Source: Clostridiales bacterium
GTDB lineage: Bacteria; Bacillota; Clostridia; Lachnospirales; Lachnospiraceae
Assembly: GCA_021204045.1 (NCBI GenBank)
Contig: JAJQAA010000018.1
Span: 1-64,000, forward strand
Direction: 5' to 3'
Length of the DNA stretch: 64,000 nucleotides
In this document: positions 43,064-53,053 of the stretch, piece after piece
How positions within the stretch are numbered: the stretch's first letter is position 1
Layout of the letters: the number at the start of each line of letters is the position of its first letter
Notes under the pieces: generated by a model
The model's database searches: none
What the model was told of the DNA's origin: nothing
Seen by the model: the letters and a program-made list of their open reading frames with translations, nothing else
Program-made: the position numbers and the translations under genes

Positions 43064-44407
43064 ATGAATACATATGGAAAGCGAGGATTTGCCCTCGCGC
43101 TGATTCTGGCGATGACGCTGGGACAGAGCGTGACGGCGCTGGCAGATTCCGGTGTGGTAAGCTCCGGTACGATCACAGCCGGTGAAAGCAGGCAAACTTC
43201 TATAGATCCCAATGGCCCGGGCGGATCCGGCGGGACGGTCTCATCTGAACAGACCGCTGACCAGCCAGCCGCGGATACGGCTGCGCAGGAAACGGCGCAG
43301 ACATGGCAGACCGTTACGCTTCAGGAAACGGAACCTGTGGTGATCCGCGCGAGTTACACCAGCGAGGGCGCTATCATGGATATCGCGATGACCTTAAATG
43401 GCGTTTCCGGCGCGATTTCCTACGGAACCTACGTCAACAATGGAGGCTATCTCGCCTGGAGAGGCAACGGTTCCGTATCGGGAGGTACGGAGAGTTCGAC
43501 CCATATTGAGTCGATCCAGATTGCAATTACCGGTGATGTCGCCGAGACTTACGATGTCTATTACAGCGGCACTTCCGCGATGGCCGGGCAGCATGGCTGG
43601 GCGGCGGCGGAGCAGCTGATGGGTACGCAGGACCGGGGAGACTACCTGACCAGTATTTCCGTCGTCCTTGTCCCGAAAGGCAGCGGTGCGCCGGGCAGCA
43701 CAGCCAACCGTTTTCTGTCGTCGCATACGGGCAACCTTATGTTCGCGGGAACGAGTGTATTTTACAATACCGGCCTGACCGGCTGGGTTGATCATGACCA
43801 GGTCCGCTATTATTTCCAGAATGGTGTAGCGGTGACGGGCTGGCAGTACATCGACGGTTACAAATTTTATTTCAATGAAGACGGCTCGCTTGACCAGGAC
43901 GTTGACGACCGGATCGGCAAACAATCAAGCTATCGCATCCGCGTCAACAAAGAACTCAACGTGATGACGATTTACGCTCCGGACGGAGATAACGGTTATA
44001 TCATCCCGGTGAAATCCATGCTGACCAGCGTCGGCGACGATACGCCGGTCGGAACCTTCCAGACCCCGGAGAAATACCGCTGGCGCTTCATGGTCAACGA
44101 TACCTACACCCAGTACGCGACGCGGATTATCGCGAACCAGGGCTTCCTCATTCATTCGATTACCTATGAGAAGCAGGACGCCAACACGCTGATCGCGTAC
44201 GGCTACAATCATCTGGGCGTGACCCGCTCTCTCGGCTGCATTCGTTTAAATTGCGGCAACGCCTGCTGGGTTTACAACAACTGCGCGCTCGGCACTGAGA
44301 TTGAAGTGTACGAGGATAAAAGCAGTCCGGGACCGTTTTTCAAACCCTATCAGGTCTGGATCCCGGAGGATCAGACCTATGACCCGACCGATCCGGCATT
44401 TTCCTGA
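43064..44407 (+). CDS. Secreted L,D-transpeptidase with cell-wall-binding repeat
   Basis: A 447-residue exported protein. Signal peptide MNTYGKRGFALALILAMTLGQSVTALA is followed by a Gly/Thr/Gln-rich linker, a beta domain (about 85-230), a choline-binding-like repeat (GWVDHDQVRYYFQNGVAVTGWQYIDGYKFYFNEDGSLD) and the YkuD domain with HSITYEKQDAN...GYNHLGVTRSLGCIRLNCGNACW. Catalytic Cys is residue 392. It would form 3-3 peptidoglycan cross-links or attach proteins to the wall. It is placed between miaB and mutS, with which it shares no obvious function. Confidence 0.9.
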   Translation: MNTYGKRGFALALILAMTLGQSVTALADSGVVSSGTITAGESRQTSIDPNGPGGSGGTVSSEQTADQPAADTAAQETAQTWQTVTLQETEPVVIRASYTSEGAIMDIAMTLNGVSGAISYGTYVNNGGYLAWRGNGSVSGGTESSTHIESIQIAITGDVAETYDVYYSGTSAMAGQHGWAAAEQLMGTQDRGDYLTSISVVLVPKGSGAPGSTANRFLSSHTGNLMFAGTSVFYNTGLTGWVDHDQVRYYFQNGVAVTGWQYIDGYKFYFNEDGSLDQDVDDRIGKQSSYRIRVNKELNVMTIYAPDGDNGYIIPVKSMLTSVGDDTPVGTFQTPEKYRWRFMVNDTYTQYATRIIANQGFLIHSITYEKQDANTLIAYGYNHLGVTRSLGCIRLNCGNACWVYNNCALGTEIEVYEDKSSPGPFFKPYQVWIPEDQTYDPTDPAFS

Positions 44408-44442
44408 CCGATCAGCGAATCTTGCAAAAGGAGAAAAAAGCT

Positions 44443-47103
44443 GTGACCGGATTATCGCCGATGATGACGCAGTACATGGAGACCAAAAAACAATACAGCG
44501 ACTGCATACTCTTTTACCGTCTGGGTGATTTCTATGAGATGTTTTTCGACGACGCGATTACCGTCTCGAAAGAACTGGAACTCACCCTGACGGGGAAGGA
44601 ATGCGGACTTGAGGAACGCGCACCGATGTGTGGCGTTCCTTATCATGCTGTTGAGGGGTATTTAAGCCGCCTGGTCCAGAAAGGCTATAAGGTGGCGATC
44701 GCCGAGCAGATGGAAGATCCGAAGCTGGCGAAAGGCCTGGTAAAACGCGAAGTGATCCGCGTGGTCACACCGGGCACGATCACAAGCGCGCAGGCGCTCG
44801 ATGAAACGAAAAACAACTATCTGATGGCGATTGTCTACGAGTCCGATTGCCTGGGCCTTTCCGTGGCCGACAGCACGACGGGAGATTTCATGGTCACGGA
44901 AGTGACCTCAGAGCGGGCGCTGCTTGATGAGATCAACAAATTTTCGCCGTCGGAGATCATCTGCAACGACGCTTTTTCGATGTCGGGGATCGATCTTGAC
45001 GAGATCGAAAACCGCTACCATTTCAGCAAAAGTACGCTTGACAAACGATTTTTCCAGGAGGACGGCTGCCGGAAGATTCTGCGCGAGCATTTTAAGACGG
45101 CGAGCTTGGAGGGTCTGGGCCTTGCGGACTATACCTGCGGCGTGATCGCCGCGGGCGCGCTGCTGCAGTATCTTTACGAGACACAGAAATGCACGCTCGA
45201 CCATATGACGCAGATCACGCCTTACGTGACCGGCAACTTTATGGTATTGGATTCCTCGACACGCCGCAATCTGGAGCTTCTGGAAACGATGCGTGAGAAG
45301 CAGAAGCGCGGCAGTCTTCTCTGGGTGCTCGACAAGACGCACACAGCCATGGGCGCGCGTCTGCTGCGCACCTGGATTGAGCAGCCGCTGATCGACCGGG
45401 AACAGATTCTTGGCCGTCAGGCGGCGATCGAGGAACTGAATCTCAACTATATCAGCCGCGAAGAGCTGGGGGAATATTTAAATCCGGTCTATGATCTGGA
45501 ACGGCTGATTGGCAGGATCAGCTACAAGACCGCGAATCCCCGCGATCTGCTGGCGTTCAACCAGTCGCTGGCGATGATTCCGCCGATCAAGACGCTGCTT
45601 GGGGAGTTTACCTGCGATAACTTAAAGAAACTGGAGAGTGAGCTGGATACGCTGGAGGATCTGCACGATCTGATTTCGCGCGCGATCGTCGACGAGCCAC
45701 CGCTGACGGTGCGCGAGGGCGGCATCATCCGCGAAGGCTTCAGTGAGGAAGCGGACCGTTTGAGCAGCGCCAAGACCGAAGGCAAGAGCTGGCTCGCGGA
45801 CCTGGAAGCGAAGGAACGCGAAAAGACCGGGATCAAAAACCTGCGCGTCAAATTTAACAAGGTGTTCGGCTATTATTTTGAAGTGACCAATTCGTTCAAA
45901 AATATGGTCCCGGATTATTTTATCCGCAAGCAGACCCTGACCAACGCGGAGCGCTATACGACCGACGAATTGAAAAACCTTGAGGATGTGATCCTCGGGG
46001 CCGAGGACAGGCTGTTTTCTCTCGAATACGAGCTGTTCTGCCAGGTGCGCGACACGGTTGCGGCCGAGGTCGTGCGCATTCAGAAGACGGCGCGTGCGGT
46101 CGCGGCGATCGACGTCTATGTGTCGCTCTCGACCGTAGCGATGCGCAACAATTATGTGAAACCGGCAATCAATGAGAAGGGTCTGATCCAGATACGGGGC
46201 GGCCGTCATCCGGTCGTCGAGAAGATGCTGCGCGACGACCTTTTCGTCGCGAACGATACCCTGCTGGACAATGGCAAAAATCGTGTTTCCATTATCACCG
46301 GTCCCAACATGGCCGGGAAATCGACTTACATGCGGCAGACGGCGCTGATTGTGCTGATGGCGCAGATTGGCAGCTTCGTTCCCGCGGATCAGGCAAATAT
46401 CGGGATCTGCGACCGTATCTTTACCCGTGTCGGCGCGTCGGACGACCTGGCCTCCGGCCAGAGCACCTTTATGGTGGAAATGACCGAGGTAGCCAATATT
46501 CTGCGCAACGCGACGAAGAAGAGCCTGCTGATTCTCGATGAGATCGGCCGGGGCACGAGTACCTTCGACGGTTTGAGCATCGCCTAGGCCGTCGTGGAGC
46601 ATATCAGCAATCCCCGCCTGCTCGGCGCCAAGACGCTGTTCGCGACGCATTATCATGAACTGACGGAGCTGGAAGGCGTGCTGAGCGGCGTTAATAACTA
46701 TTGTATCGCGGTGAAAGAGCAGGGCGACGGCATCGTCTTCCTGCGCAAAATCATCCGCGGCGGCGCGGACAAGAGCTACGGCATTCAGGTGGCGCGGCTT
46801 GCCGGGGTGCCGGATTCGGTGATCCATCGGGCCAATGAGCTGGTCGAAGAGCTGATCAGCTCGGACCTTGCGGCAAAGGCGCGCCAAATCGCCGAGGTGA
46901 GCGCCAATATCACGGCACACAAGCCGGTGCCGAAGCCGGACGAGGTGGAGCTTTCCCAGCTGACGCTGTTTGATACGGTGCGCGAGGACGACATTATCCG
47001 CGAGATCAGCGAGCTGGAGCTTGGCAGCATGACGCCGATCGACGCGTTAAACCTCCTCTATCGTTTGCAGACAAAGCTGAAAAACCGCTGGAAGGGAGAA
47101 TGA
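44443..47103 (+). pseudogene. mutS: DNA mismatch repair protein MutS, interrupted by an in-frame amber codon
   Basis: The full frame has 886 codons. It starts at GTG 44443 (AAGGAG 9 bases upstream) with MTGLSPMMTQYMETKKQYSDCILFYRLGDFYEMFFDDA, containing the mismatch-reading Phe-x-Glu motif. Walker A is GPNMAGKST (about 620-628) and Walker B [15 protein letters not shown]. Codon 715 is TAG (46585-46587) in DGLSIA-stop-AVVEHI, where MutS proteins have Trp (SIAWA). The frame then continues normally ([13 protein letters not shown]...) to TGA at 47103. The 714-residue product lacks the His loop and the helix-turn-helix dimer domain and should be inactive without read-through. MutL downstream is intact. 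A base-call error is the main alternative. Confidence 0.92.
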
Positions 47104-47104
47104 G

Positions 47105-49090
47105 ATGGCCAGAATTCAGGTTCTCGACCAGGGCACGATCAACCAGATCGCGGCCGGCGAGGTGATCGAGCGGCCGGCTTCGGTTGTGAAGGAGCTTCTG
47201 GAGAACGCGATCGACGCGAAGGCGACAGCGGTTACGGTGGAGATTCGCGACGGCGGTATTTCCTTTATCCGGGTCACGGACAACGGCTGCGGTATCCCAA
47301 AGGAGGAGCTGCCGCTGGCATTCCAACGGCATTCCACCAGCAAGATCCGTTCCGTGGAGGATCTGATTCTGGTTTCCTCCCTGGGCTTTCGTGGCGAGGC
47401 GCTTTCCAGTATTGCGGCGGTTGCCCAGGTCGAGGTGATTACGAGAGTGCCGGAGAGCATCACCGGATCCCGCTATCAGATCGAGGGCGGCAAGGAGATA
47501 TCTCTTGAGGAGATCGGCGCTCCGGAGGGTACGACATTTGTCGCGCGCAATCTTTTTTATAATACGCCGGTGCGACGCAAATTTTTAAAGACGGCAGCCA
47601 CGGAGGGCGCGCATGTGGCGGATCTCGTGGAAAAAATCGCGCTCTCACACCCGGAAGTCTCGATCCGTTTTATCCAGAACAACCAGAATAAACTCTATAC
47701 CTCCGGCAATCATAATTTAAAAGACATTGTCTATACGATCTTTGGCCGGGAGATTACGGCGCAGCTTGTGCCTCTCTCCTGTGAACATGAGGTGGTGGCG
47801 GTGAGCGGTTTTATCGGCAAACCGGTGATCGCGCGCGCCAGCCGGAGTTTTGAGCTTTATTTTATCAACGGACGTTATATCAAAAGTCCGGTGATCTTCA
47901 AAGCAATCGAGGAGGCCTACCGGCCGTTTATGATGCAGCACAAGTATCCGTTTACCATGCTGCAGCTGCGCATTGAACCGGAATATCTGGACGTCAACGT
48001 CCATCCCGCCAAAATGGAGCTGCGATTCCGCGATGGCGAGACGGTCTTTCGCGTCGTGCGCGACGCGATCGCCGCGGCGCTGGCGGAGCAGGAGCTGATC
48101 CCGGAGGCAGTTCCCGGGAAAGCAGAACGCAAAGAAGACACTGTGCAGCCAGGGATAGTGGCATCTGTCACGGACCTGGAAAAAGCGGTGTCTGACACCA
48201 CACAATCGAGCAAGTCGTCATCCGAAAAAAAGCCGGAGAAGGTGGTTATCCCGGAACCGTTTGAGGAAAAGCGCAGGGAGCTTTTACATATGGTGTCGGC
48301 AGCTGGGCCGCTAGCCAAACCGTCAGCCAGGCCGGAACCAGGGTGGAACGCAGATCGAAAAACAGACGCTCCGGAACCCAAAACAGACTATGCGGCGGAA
48401 AATACGCCGCGTGCCGGGAAAGAAGCGGTTCTGCATGAGCGGATGGAAGATAAATACGGAAAGAGCGAGCAGTTGAGCCTGTTTTCCGAAAAACTCCTCT
48501 CCCCCGAATCCCGCAGCCGCCACCGTCTGATCGGCCAGCTGTTTGACACCTACTGGCTTGTCGAATTCAACGATCAGCTTTATATTATCGACCAGCATGC
48601 CGCCCATGAGAAAGTACTGTACGAGAAGACGATGGCGGCGTTCAAAACACGGCAGCACACAAGCCAGATGGTGGAGCCGCCGGTGATTCTGTCGTTGAAT
48701 GCCCGCGAGGAGGAGCTGCTGCGGAATAATCTGCGCTATTTTACCGATATCGGGTTTGAGATCGAATATTTCGGCGGCCGTGAGTATGCCCTGCATGGCG
48801 TGCCGGACAATCTGTTCGCGATCGCCAGCCGCGATCTGTTTCTGGAAATGCTCGACGAGCTCGCGGACGATATTCCGGCCGGTAACGCGGAGCTGATCTA
48901 CGAAAAGGTCGCGTCCATGTCCTGCAAAGCCGCGGTCAAAGGAAATCACGCGATGAGCTTTGCCGAGGCCGATCAGCTCATCGATTCCCTGCTCGGACTG
49001 GAAAATCCGTACGCCTGCCCGCATGGCCGGCCGACGATCATCTCGATGAGCAAATACGAATTAGAGAAAAAATTCAAACGAATCGTTTAG
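47105..49090 (+). CDS. mutL: DNA mismatch repair protein MutL with endonuclease motif
   Basis: A 661-residue protein. The N-terminal GHKL ATPase has INQIAAGEVIERPASVVKELLENAIDA, DNGCGI and GFRGEALSSIAAVA. A variable linker spans about 340-475. The C-terminal domain holds the metal-dependent nicking motif DQHAAHEKVLYE (from Asp496; DQHA-x2-E-x4-E) and ACPHGRP near residue 638, as in bacteria lacking MutH. It starts 1 base after the mutS stop, so the pair is co-translated. With mutS interrupted, the repair pathway may be non-functional in this strain despite an intact mutL. Confidence 0.95.
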   Translation: MARIQVLDQGTINQIAAGEVIERPASVVKELLENAIDAKATAVTVEIRDGGISFIRVTDNGCGIPKEELPLAFQRHSTSKIRSVEDLILVSSLGFRGEALSSIAAVAQVEVITRVPESITGSRYQIEGGKEISLEEIGAPEGTTFVARNLFYNTPVRRKFLKTAATEGAHVADLVEKIALSHPEVSIRFIQNNQNKLYTSGNHNLKDIVYTIFGREITAQLVPLSCEHEVVAVSGFIGKPVIARASRSFELYFINGRYIKSPVIFKAIEEAYRPFMMQHKYPFTMLQLRIEPEYLDVNVHPAKMELRFRDGETVFRVVRDAIAAALAEQELIPEAVPGKAERKEDTVQPGIVASVTDLEKAVSDTTQSSKSSSEKKPEKVVIPEPFEEKRRELLHMVSAAGPLAKPSARPEPGWNADRKTDAPEPKTDYAAENTPRAGKEAVLHERMEDKYGKSEQLSLFSEKLLSPESRSRHRLIGQLFDTYWLVEFNDQLYIIDQHAAHEKVLYEKTMAAFKTRQHTSQMVEPPVILSLNAREEELLRNNLRYFTDIGFEIEYFGGREYALHGVPDNLFAIASRDLFLEMLDELADDIPAGNAELIYEKVASMSCKAAVKGNHAMSFAEADQLIDSLLGLENPYACPHGRPTIISMSKYELEKKFKRIV

Positions 49091-49100
49091 GAGGCCGCGC

Positions 49101-50066
49101 ATGAAACAGCCGCTTCTGATACTTACCGGCCCGACCGCGGTGGGAAAGACGGCGCTCTCGATCGCCCTGGCAAAAGCGCTGGACGGCGAGATTATCAGCG
49201 CCGATTCGATGCAGGTTTACCGTCATATGGATATCGGTTCCGCCAAGGTGACGACGGAGGAGATGGACGGCGTGCGTCATCATCTGATTGATGTTCTGGA
49301 TCCGCGTGAGCCTTTTAATGTGACGCGCTTCCAGGCCATGGCGCAGGAGGCCCTTAAGGAAATACAGGCCCGCGCTCATCTGCCCATCGTCGTGGGCGGA
49401 ACAGGGTTTTATATCCAGGCGCTGCTTTACGATATTGATTTTACGGAACATAAGGAAGATACGACACTGCGCAGTGAACTGGAAGCGCTTCTGGAATCGC
49501 GCGGCCCGGTTTATCTGCATGATATGCTGCGTGAGATCGACCCGGAATCGGCAGCGCTGATTCATGCCAACAACAGCCGGCGCGTGATCCGCGCAATCGA
49601 ATTTTATCATATGACTGGAATGCCGATCTCTGAGCACAACCGTCACGAGAGAGAAAAACAGTCGCCGTATCGTTTTTATTATTATGTGCTTTCCTGTGAG
49701 CGGGAAACTCTTTATGAGCGGATTGATGCCCGTGTCGACCAGATGCTGGGGGCGGGATTGCTCGACGAGGTGAAGACCTTGCGGGACATGGGTTGTGGCC
49801 GCGGCCTGGTCTCAATGCAGGGGCTCGGCTACAAGGAAATGCTGGATTATCTCGACGGCACGATTTCCTGGGATGAGGCCGTGCGTGTGCTGAAACGAGA
49901 CACGCGCCACTTCGCCAAACGGCAGATCACCTGGTTTAAGCGGGAGAGGAACGTGCGCTGGCTGCAGCTGGAGAAGTTTGGCAACGACCGCGGCCGTATC
50001 CTCGCGCATATTGTTGATGAGTTTCGCCGGGAAGAAGCAGCGGCGATTGCGTCAGATTCCGAGTGA
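49101..50066 (+). CDS. miaA: tRNA dimethylallyltransferase
   Basis: A 321-residue enzyme adding a dimethylallyl group to A37 of tRNAs, the substrate for MiaB. Walker A is LTGPTAVGKTALSIALA; DSMQVYRHMDIGSAKVT, GGTGFYIQALLYDIDF and the RRVIRAIEFYHMTG segment are conserved, with QITWFKRERNVRWLQ at the C-terminus. AGGAGG precedes ATG 49101. It follows mutL by 10 bases, the usual mutSL-miaA order. Confidence 0.95.
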   Translation: MKQPLLILTGPTAVGKTALSIALAKALDGEIISADSMQVYRHMDIGSAKVTTEEMDGVRHHLIDVLDPREPFNVTRFQAMAQEALKEIQARAHLPIVVGGTGFYIQALLYDIDFTEHKEDTTLRSELEALLESRGPVYLHDMLREIDPESAALIHANNSRRVIRAIEFYHMTGMPISEHNRHEREKQSPYRFYYYVLSCERETLYERIDARVDQMLGAGLLDEVKTLRDMGCGRGLVSMQGLGYKEMLDYLDGTISWDEAVRVLKRDTRHFAKRQITWFKRERNVRWLQLEKFGNDRGRILAHIVDEFRREEAAAIASDSE

Positions 50067-50093
50067 TACAGTATTCCGAATGATATGGGAATG

Positions 50094-50113
50094 GATATTC
50101 AGAGATATTCAGA
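50094..50113 (+). repeat. Tandem 10-base duplication upstream of the methionine gamma-lyase-like gene
   Basis: GATATTCAGA occurs twice head to tail. The 62-base gap also has ATTCCGA twice. It is short and may be a simple slippage product. Confidence 0.4.
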
Positions 50114-50128
50114 AAGGGACGAAAAACG

Positions 50129-51433
50129 ATGGATGTAAATACGGATTTGGATACACTTTACCAGGAACTGGGACTTGACCGTGCGGTCATCGATTATGGA
50201 AAAAAGGTCGAAGAGGGACTGAAAGAGCGCTTCGCCGCGATCGATGAGACTGCGGAATTTAACCAGATGAAAGTCTTAAAAGCCATGCAGGAGGCGCGTG
50301 TCAGCGATATTCATTTTGCAGCGACGACCGGTTACGGTTACAATGATATCGGCCGGGACACGCTGGAAGACGTCTACGCGAAGACCTTTCACGGGGAGAG
50401 CGCACTGGTGCGGCCGCAGTTGATCTCCGGCACGCACGCGCTGCATGTGGCGCTGTCCGGCAATCTGCGGCCGGGCGACGAGCTGCTCTCGCCCGTGGGA
50501 AAACCGTATGACACGCTGGAGGAGGTCATCGGCATCCGCGATTCAGTCGGCTCGCTGAAGGAATATGGCGTGACCTACCGGCAGGTTGATCTGCTTGCGG
50601 ACGGTTCGTTTGACTATGAAAATATTCGCCGGGCGATCAATGAGCGCACAAAACTGGTGACCATCCAGCGCTCCAAAGGATATGCCGAGCGACCGACTCT
50701 GTCCGTATCCCGCATCGGCGAGCTGATTGCTTTTATCAAGAGTATCCGTCCGGATGTTATCTGTATGGTCGACAACTGTTACGGGGAATTTGTGGAGCGG
50801 ATCGAACCGACGGACGTCGGCGCGGATATGATCGTCGGTTCCCTGATCAAAAATCCAGGCGGCGGTCTCGCGCCGATCGGCGGTTATATCGTCGGACGCC
50901 AGGATTGCATCGACCGCGCCTCGTACCGCTTGAGCGCGCCGGGCCTCGGGAAAGAAGTAGGCGCGAGTCTCGGACTGAACCAGTCGTTTTTCCAGGGGCT
51001 GTTCCTTTCGCCGACAGTGGTAGCCGGAGCACTCAAAGGAGCGATTTTTGCCGCGAACATCTATGAGTGCCTGGGATTCGCGGTACGGCCGGACGGAAAA
51101 GAATCACGCCATGATATTATCCAGGCGGTCACCTTTGGAAATCCGGAGGGCGTTATCGCGTTCTGCGAGGGTATTCAGGCGGCCGCTCCGGTGGACAGCT
51201 ATGTAACGCCGGAACCGTGGGATATGCCCGGATATGACGCGCCGGTCATTATGGCGGCCGGAGCTTTTGTGCAGGGCTCCTCGATCGAACTGTCCGCGGA
51301 CGGACCGATCAAACCGCCCTATACGGTCTTTTTCCAGGGAGGCCTGACCTGGTACCACGCGCGTTTTGGCATTCTGAAATCACTGCAGAAGCTGATGGAA
51401 GCGGGCATTGCACAGCTGCCCATTTTGTGTTAA
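50129..51433 (+). CDS. Methionine gamma-lyase-like PLP enzyme (aluminium-resistance family, COG4100)
   Basis: A 434-residue cytoplasmic fold-type-I PLP protein. Family marks are FAATTGYGYNDIGRDTLEDVYAKTFH, RPQLISGTHALHVALSGNLRPGDELLSP, IQRSKGYAERPTLS and MIVGSLIKNPGGGLAPIGGYIVG, in which the Lys of IKNPGGG is the likely PLP anchor. The family is annotated as methionine gamma-lyase or aluminium resistance protein; its true substrate is unclear. It sits between miaA and radC as in many Clostridia. Confidence 0.9.
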   Translation: MDVNTDLDTLYQELGLDRAVIDYGKKVEEGLKERFAAIDETAEFNQMKVLKAMQEARVSDIHFAATTGYGYNDIGRDTLEDVYAKTFHGESALVRPQLISGTHALHVALSGNLRPGDELLSPVGKPYDTLEEVIGIRDSVGSLKEYGVTYRQVDLLADGSFDYENIRRAINERTKLVTIQRSKGYAERPTLSVSRIGELIAFIKSIRPDVICMVDNCYGEFVERIEPTDVGADMIVGSLIKNPGGGLAPIGGYIVGRQDCIDRASYRLSAPGLGKEVGASLGLNQSFFQGLFLSPTVVAGALKGAIFAANIYECLGFAVRPDGKESRHDIIQAVTFGNPEGVIAFCEGIQAAAPVDSYVTPEPWDMPGYDAPVIMAAGAFVQGSSIELSADGPIKPPYTVFFQGGLTWYHARFGILKSLQKLMEAGIAQLPILC

Positions 51434-51502
51434 ACTACGATTGAGTTTTTCGTTTTCTCATTTTCCCGTACCTGGAGAGTGGCATGGGAAGGAGAGAAAA
51501 CC

Positions 51503-52192
51503 ATGAAAATCAAAGATTTACCAGAGGATGACAGGCCTTATGAGCGCTGCGTGAGAGAGGGGCCAAGACAGCTTAGCGACGCGGAACTGCTTTCCATTAT
51601 CATTCGGACCGGCTCGCGCGAGGCGAATTCCCTGGAACTTGCATCCGGAATCCTGGCCCTAAATTATCCGAACGAGGGTATTTTAGGGCTGTTGCATCTC
51701 ACACTGCCGGAACTGATGTCCGTGAAGGGGATCGGCCGCGTAAAAGCGGTCCAGCTTCTATGCGTCGGCGAGTTGTCACGGCGTATCTGGAACCGTCGCC
51801 GTTTTCATGAGGAAACACAGATTCTGCGGCAGCCGGATCAGATTGCCGCCTATTATCAGGAGGATATGCGTCACTTACAGCAGGAGCAGTTCCGTCTGAT
51901 GCTTTTCGACACCAGACAGGCGCTGATTCGCGAGCTGCTGCTTTCCCAGGGCACGGTCAACGCGTCTTTGGCATCGCCGCGGGAAATATTTATTGAGGCG
52001 CTGCGTTACCGGGCAGTCAGCCTGATTATGGTTCACAACCATCCCAGCGGCGATCCTGCGCCAAGTCCGGAGGATATTCGCCTGACTGCGCGCGTGCGTG
52101 AGGGCGGCGAACTGGTGGGCATCCGCCTGCTGGATCATGTCATCATCGGCGACGGCCGGTATTTCAGTCTGAAAGAACGGGGTTTATTATAG
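51503..52192 (+). CDS. radC: RadC family JAB/MPN-domain protein
   Basis: A 229-residue protein. An N-terminal helix-hairpin-helix region (LMSVKGIGRVKAVQLLCVGELSRRIW) precedes the MPN/JAMM domain with HNHPSGDPAPSPEDIRLT and an upstream Glu in LASPREIFIEAL. Despite the name, a repair role is not established. ATG 51503 follows GGAAGGAGAG; the ORF-track start is upstream of that site. Its TAG is immediately followed by the mreC start. Confidence 0.92.
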   Translation: MKIKDLPEDDRPYERCVREGPRQLSDAELLSIIIRTGSREANSLELASGILALNYPNEGILGLLHLTLPELMSVKGIGRVKAVQLLCVGELSRRIWNRRRFHEETQILRQPDQIAAYYQEDMRHLQQEQFRLMLFDTRQALIRELLLSQGTVNASLASPREIFIEALRYRAVSLIMVHNHPSGDPAPSPEDIRLTARVREGGELVGIRLLDHVIIGDGRYFSLKERGLL

Positions 52193-53050
52193 ATGGAAAC
52201 AAAGCGCGGAAAATATATCCTCATCGGACTTTCCCTATTCTGTGCGCTGCTGATTGGCATCACATCCGTCCGGGACGGATTTCTGACACCATTACGGACC
52301 GGCGTTGGGTATTTTCTGATTCCGATCCAGTCGGGGGTCAACCGTGCCGGAACCGCCATCTACAACGAGATTAATAATTACGGCAGACTACGTGAAGCAA
52401 TGTCCGAAAATGAGGCGCTCCGCGCCCAGGTGGATAATCTGATCGAAGAGAATACGCGTCTGCAGTCCGAACAGTTCGAACTGCAGCGTCTGCGCGAGCT
52501 CTTCGAACTGGATCAGGAGTATCTCCAGTACGAAAAGATCGGCGCCCGGGTGATTGCCAAAGATTCCGGAGACTGGTTTCAGGTTTTCCGCATTGATAAG
52601 GGTTCGCGTGACGGTATCCGCGTCGATGCCAATGTGATTGCGGGCGGCGGACTTGTCGGTATCGTCACGGATGTCGGCGCCAACTATGCGACCGTGCGTT
52701 CCATTGTTGATGATGTCAGCCGGGTTTCCGGCATGGCGCAGCAGTCTGGTGACAGTTGTATCGTTGCCGGAGATCTGACGTTGTTTACCGAAGGCAGGCT
52801 GCGGATTACCAACATTACCCGGGACGGTGATGTGAAGGATGGAGACCGCATTGTGACCTCCAACATCAGTTCCAAATTTCTGCCGGGTATTCTGATCGGT
52901 TATGCGACGGATATTACGACCGACCCGACCCGCCTGACGAAATCCGGCTTTCTTGTTCCGGCCGCGCAGTTTGACAGTTTGCAGGAAGTGCTGGTAATTA
53001 CACAGCTCAAGGCGGATCTGGAAGAAGAAGAAGCCACGGAGGAAGAATAG
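52193..53050 (+). CDS. mreC: Rod shape-determining protein MreC
   Basis: A 285-residue bitopic protein: one N-terminal helix (YILIGLSLFCALLIGITSV), a coiled coil (NNYGRLREAMSENEALRAQVDNLIEENTRLQSEQFELQRLRELFEL) and the beta-rich MreC domain (VIAKDSGDWFQVFRIDKGSRDGI, GGGLVGIV), ending in an acidic tail EEEEATEEE. It links the cytoplasmic cytoskeleton to PBP2/RodA in wall elongation. mreB is not in this window, so MreB is encoded elsewhere or was lost. It abuts radC with no gap. Confidence 0.94.
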   Translation: METKRGKYILIGLSLFCALLIGITSVRDGFLTPLRTGVGYFLIPIQSGVNRAGTAIYNEINNYGRLREAMSENEALRAQVDNLIEENTRLQSEQFELQRLRELFELDQEYLQYEKIGARVIAKDSGDWFQVFRIDKGSRDGIRVDANVIAGGGLVGIVTDVGANYATVRSIVDDVSRVSGMAQQSGDSCIVAGDLTLFTEGRLRITNITRDGDVKDGDRIVTSNISSKFLPGILIGYATDITTDPTRLTKSGFLVPAAQFDSLQEVLVITQLKADLEEEEATEEE

Positions 53051-53053
53051 CGT

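Noticed and set aside
15991-46587. Genome-wide reassignment of TAG to an amino acid
   Set aside because: TAG ends at least nine clear genes at family-typical C-termini in this window, so it is a genuine stop codon here.
45622-46920. 432-residue minus-strand ORF opposite mutS
   Set aside because: Antisense of a strongly conserved MutS frame; it spans the amber site but explains nothing about it.
46594-47103. Separate gene encoding a MutS C-terminal fragment
   Set aside because: It is in the same frame directly after the amber codon and has no ribosome site; it is the remainder of mutS, not an independent gene.
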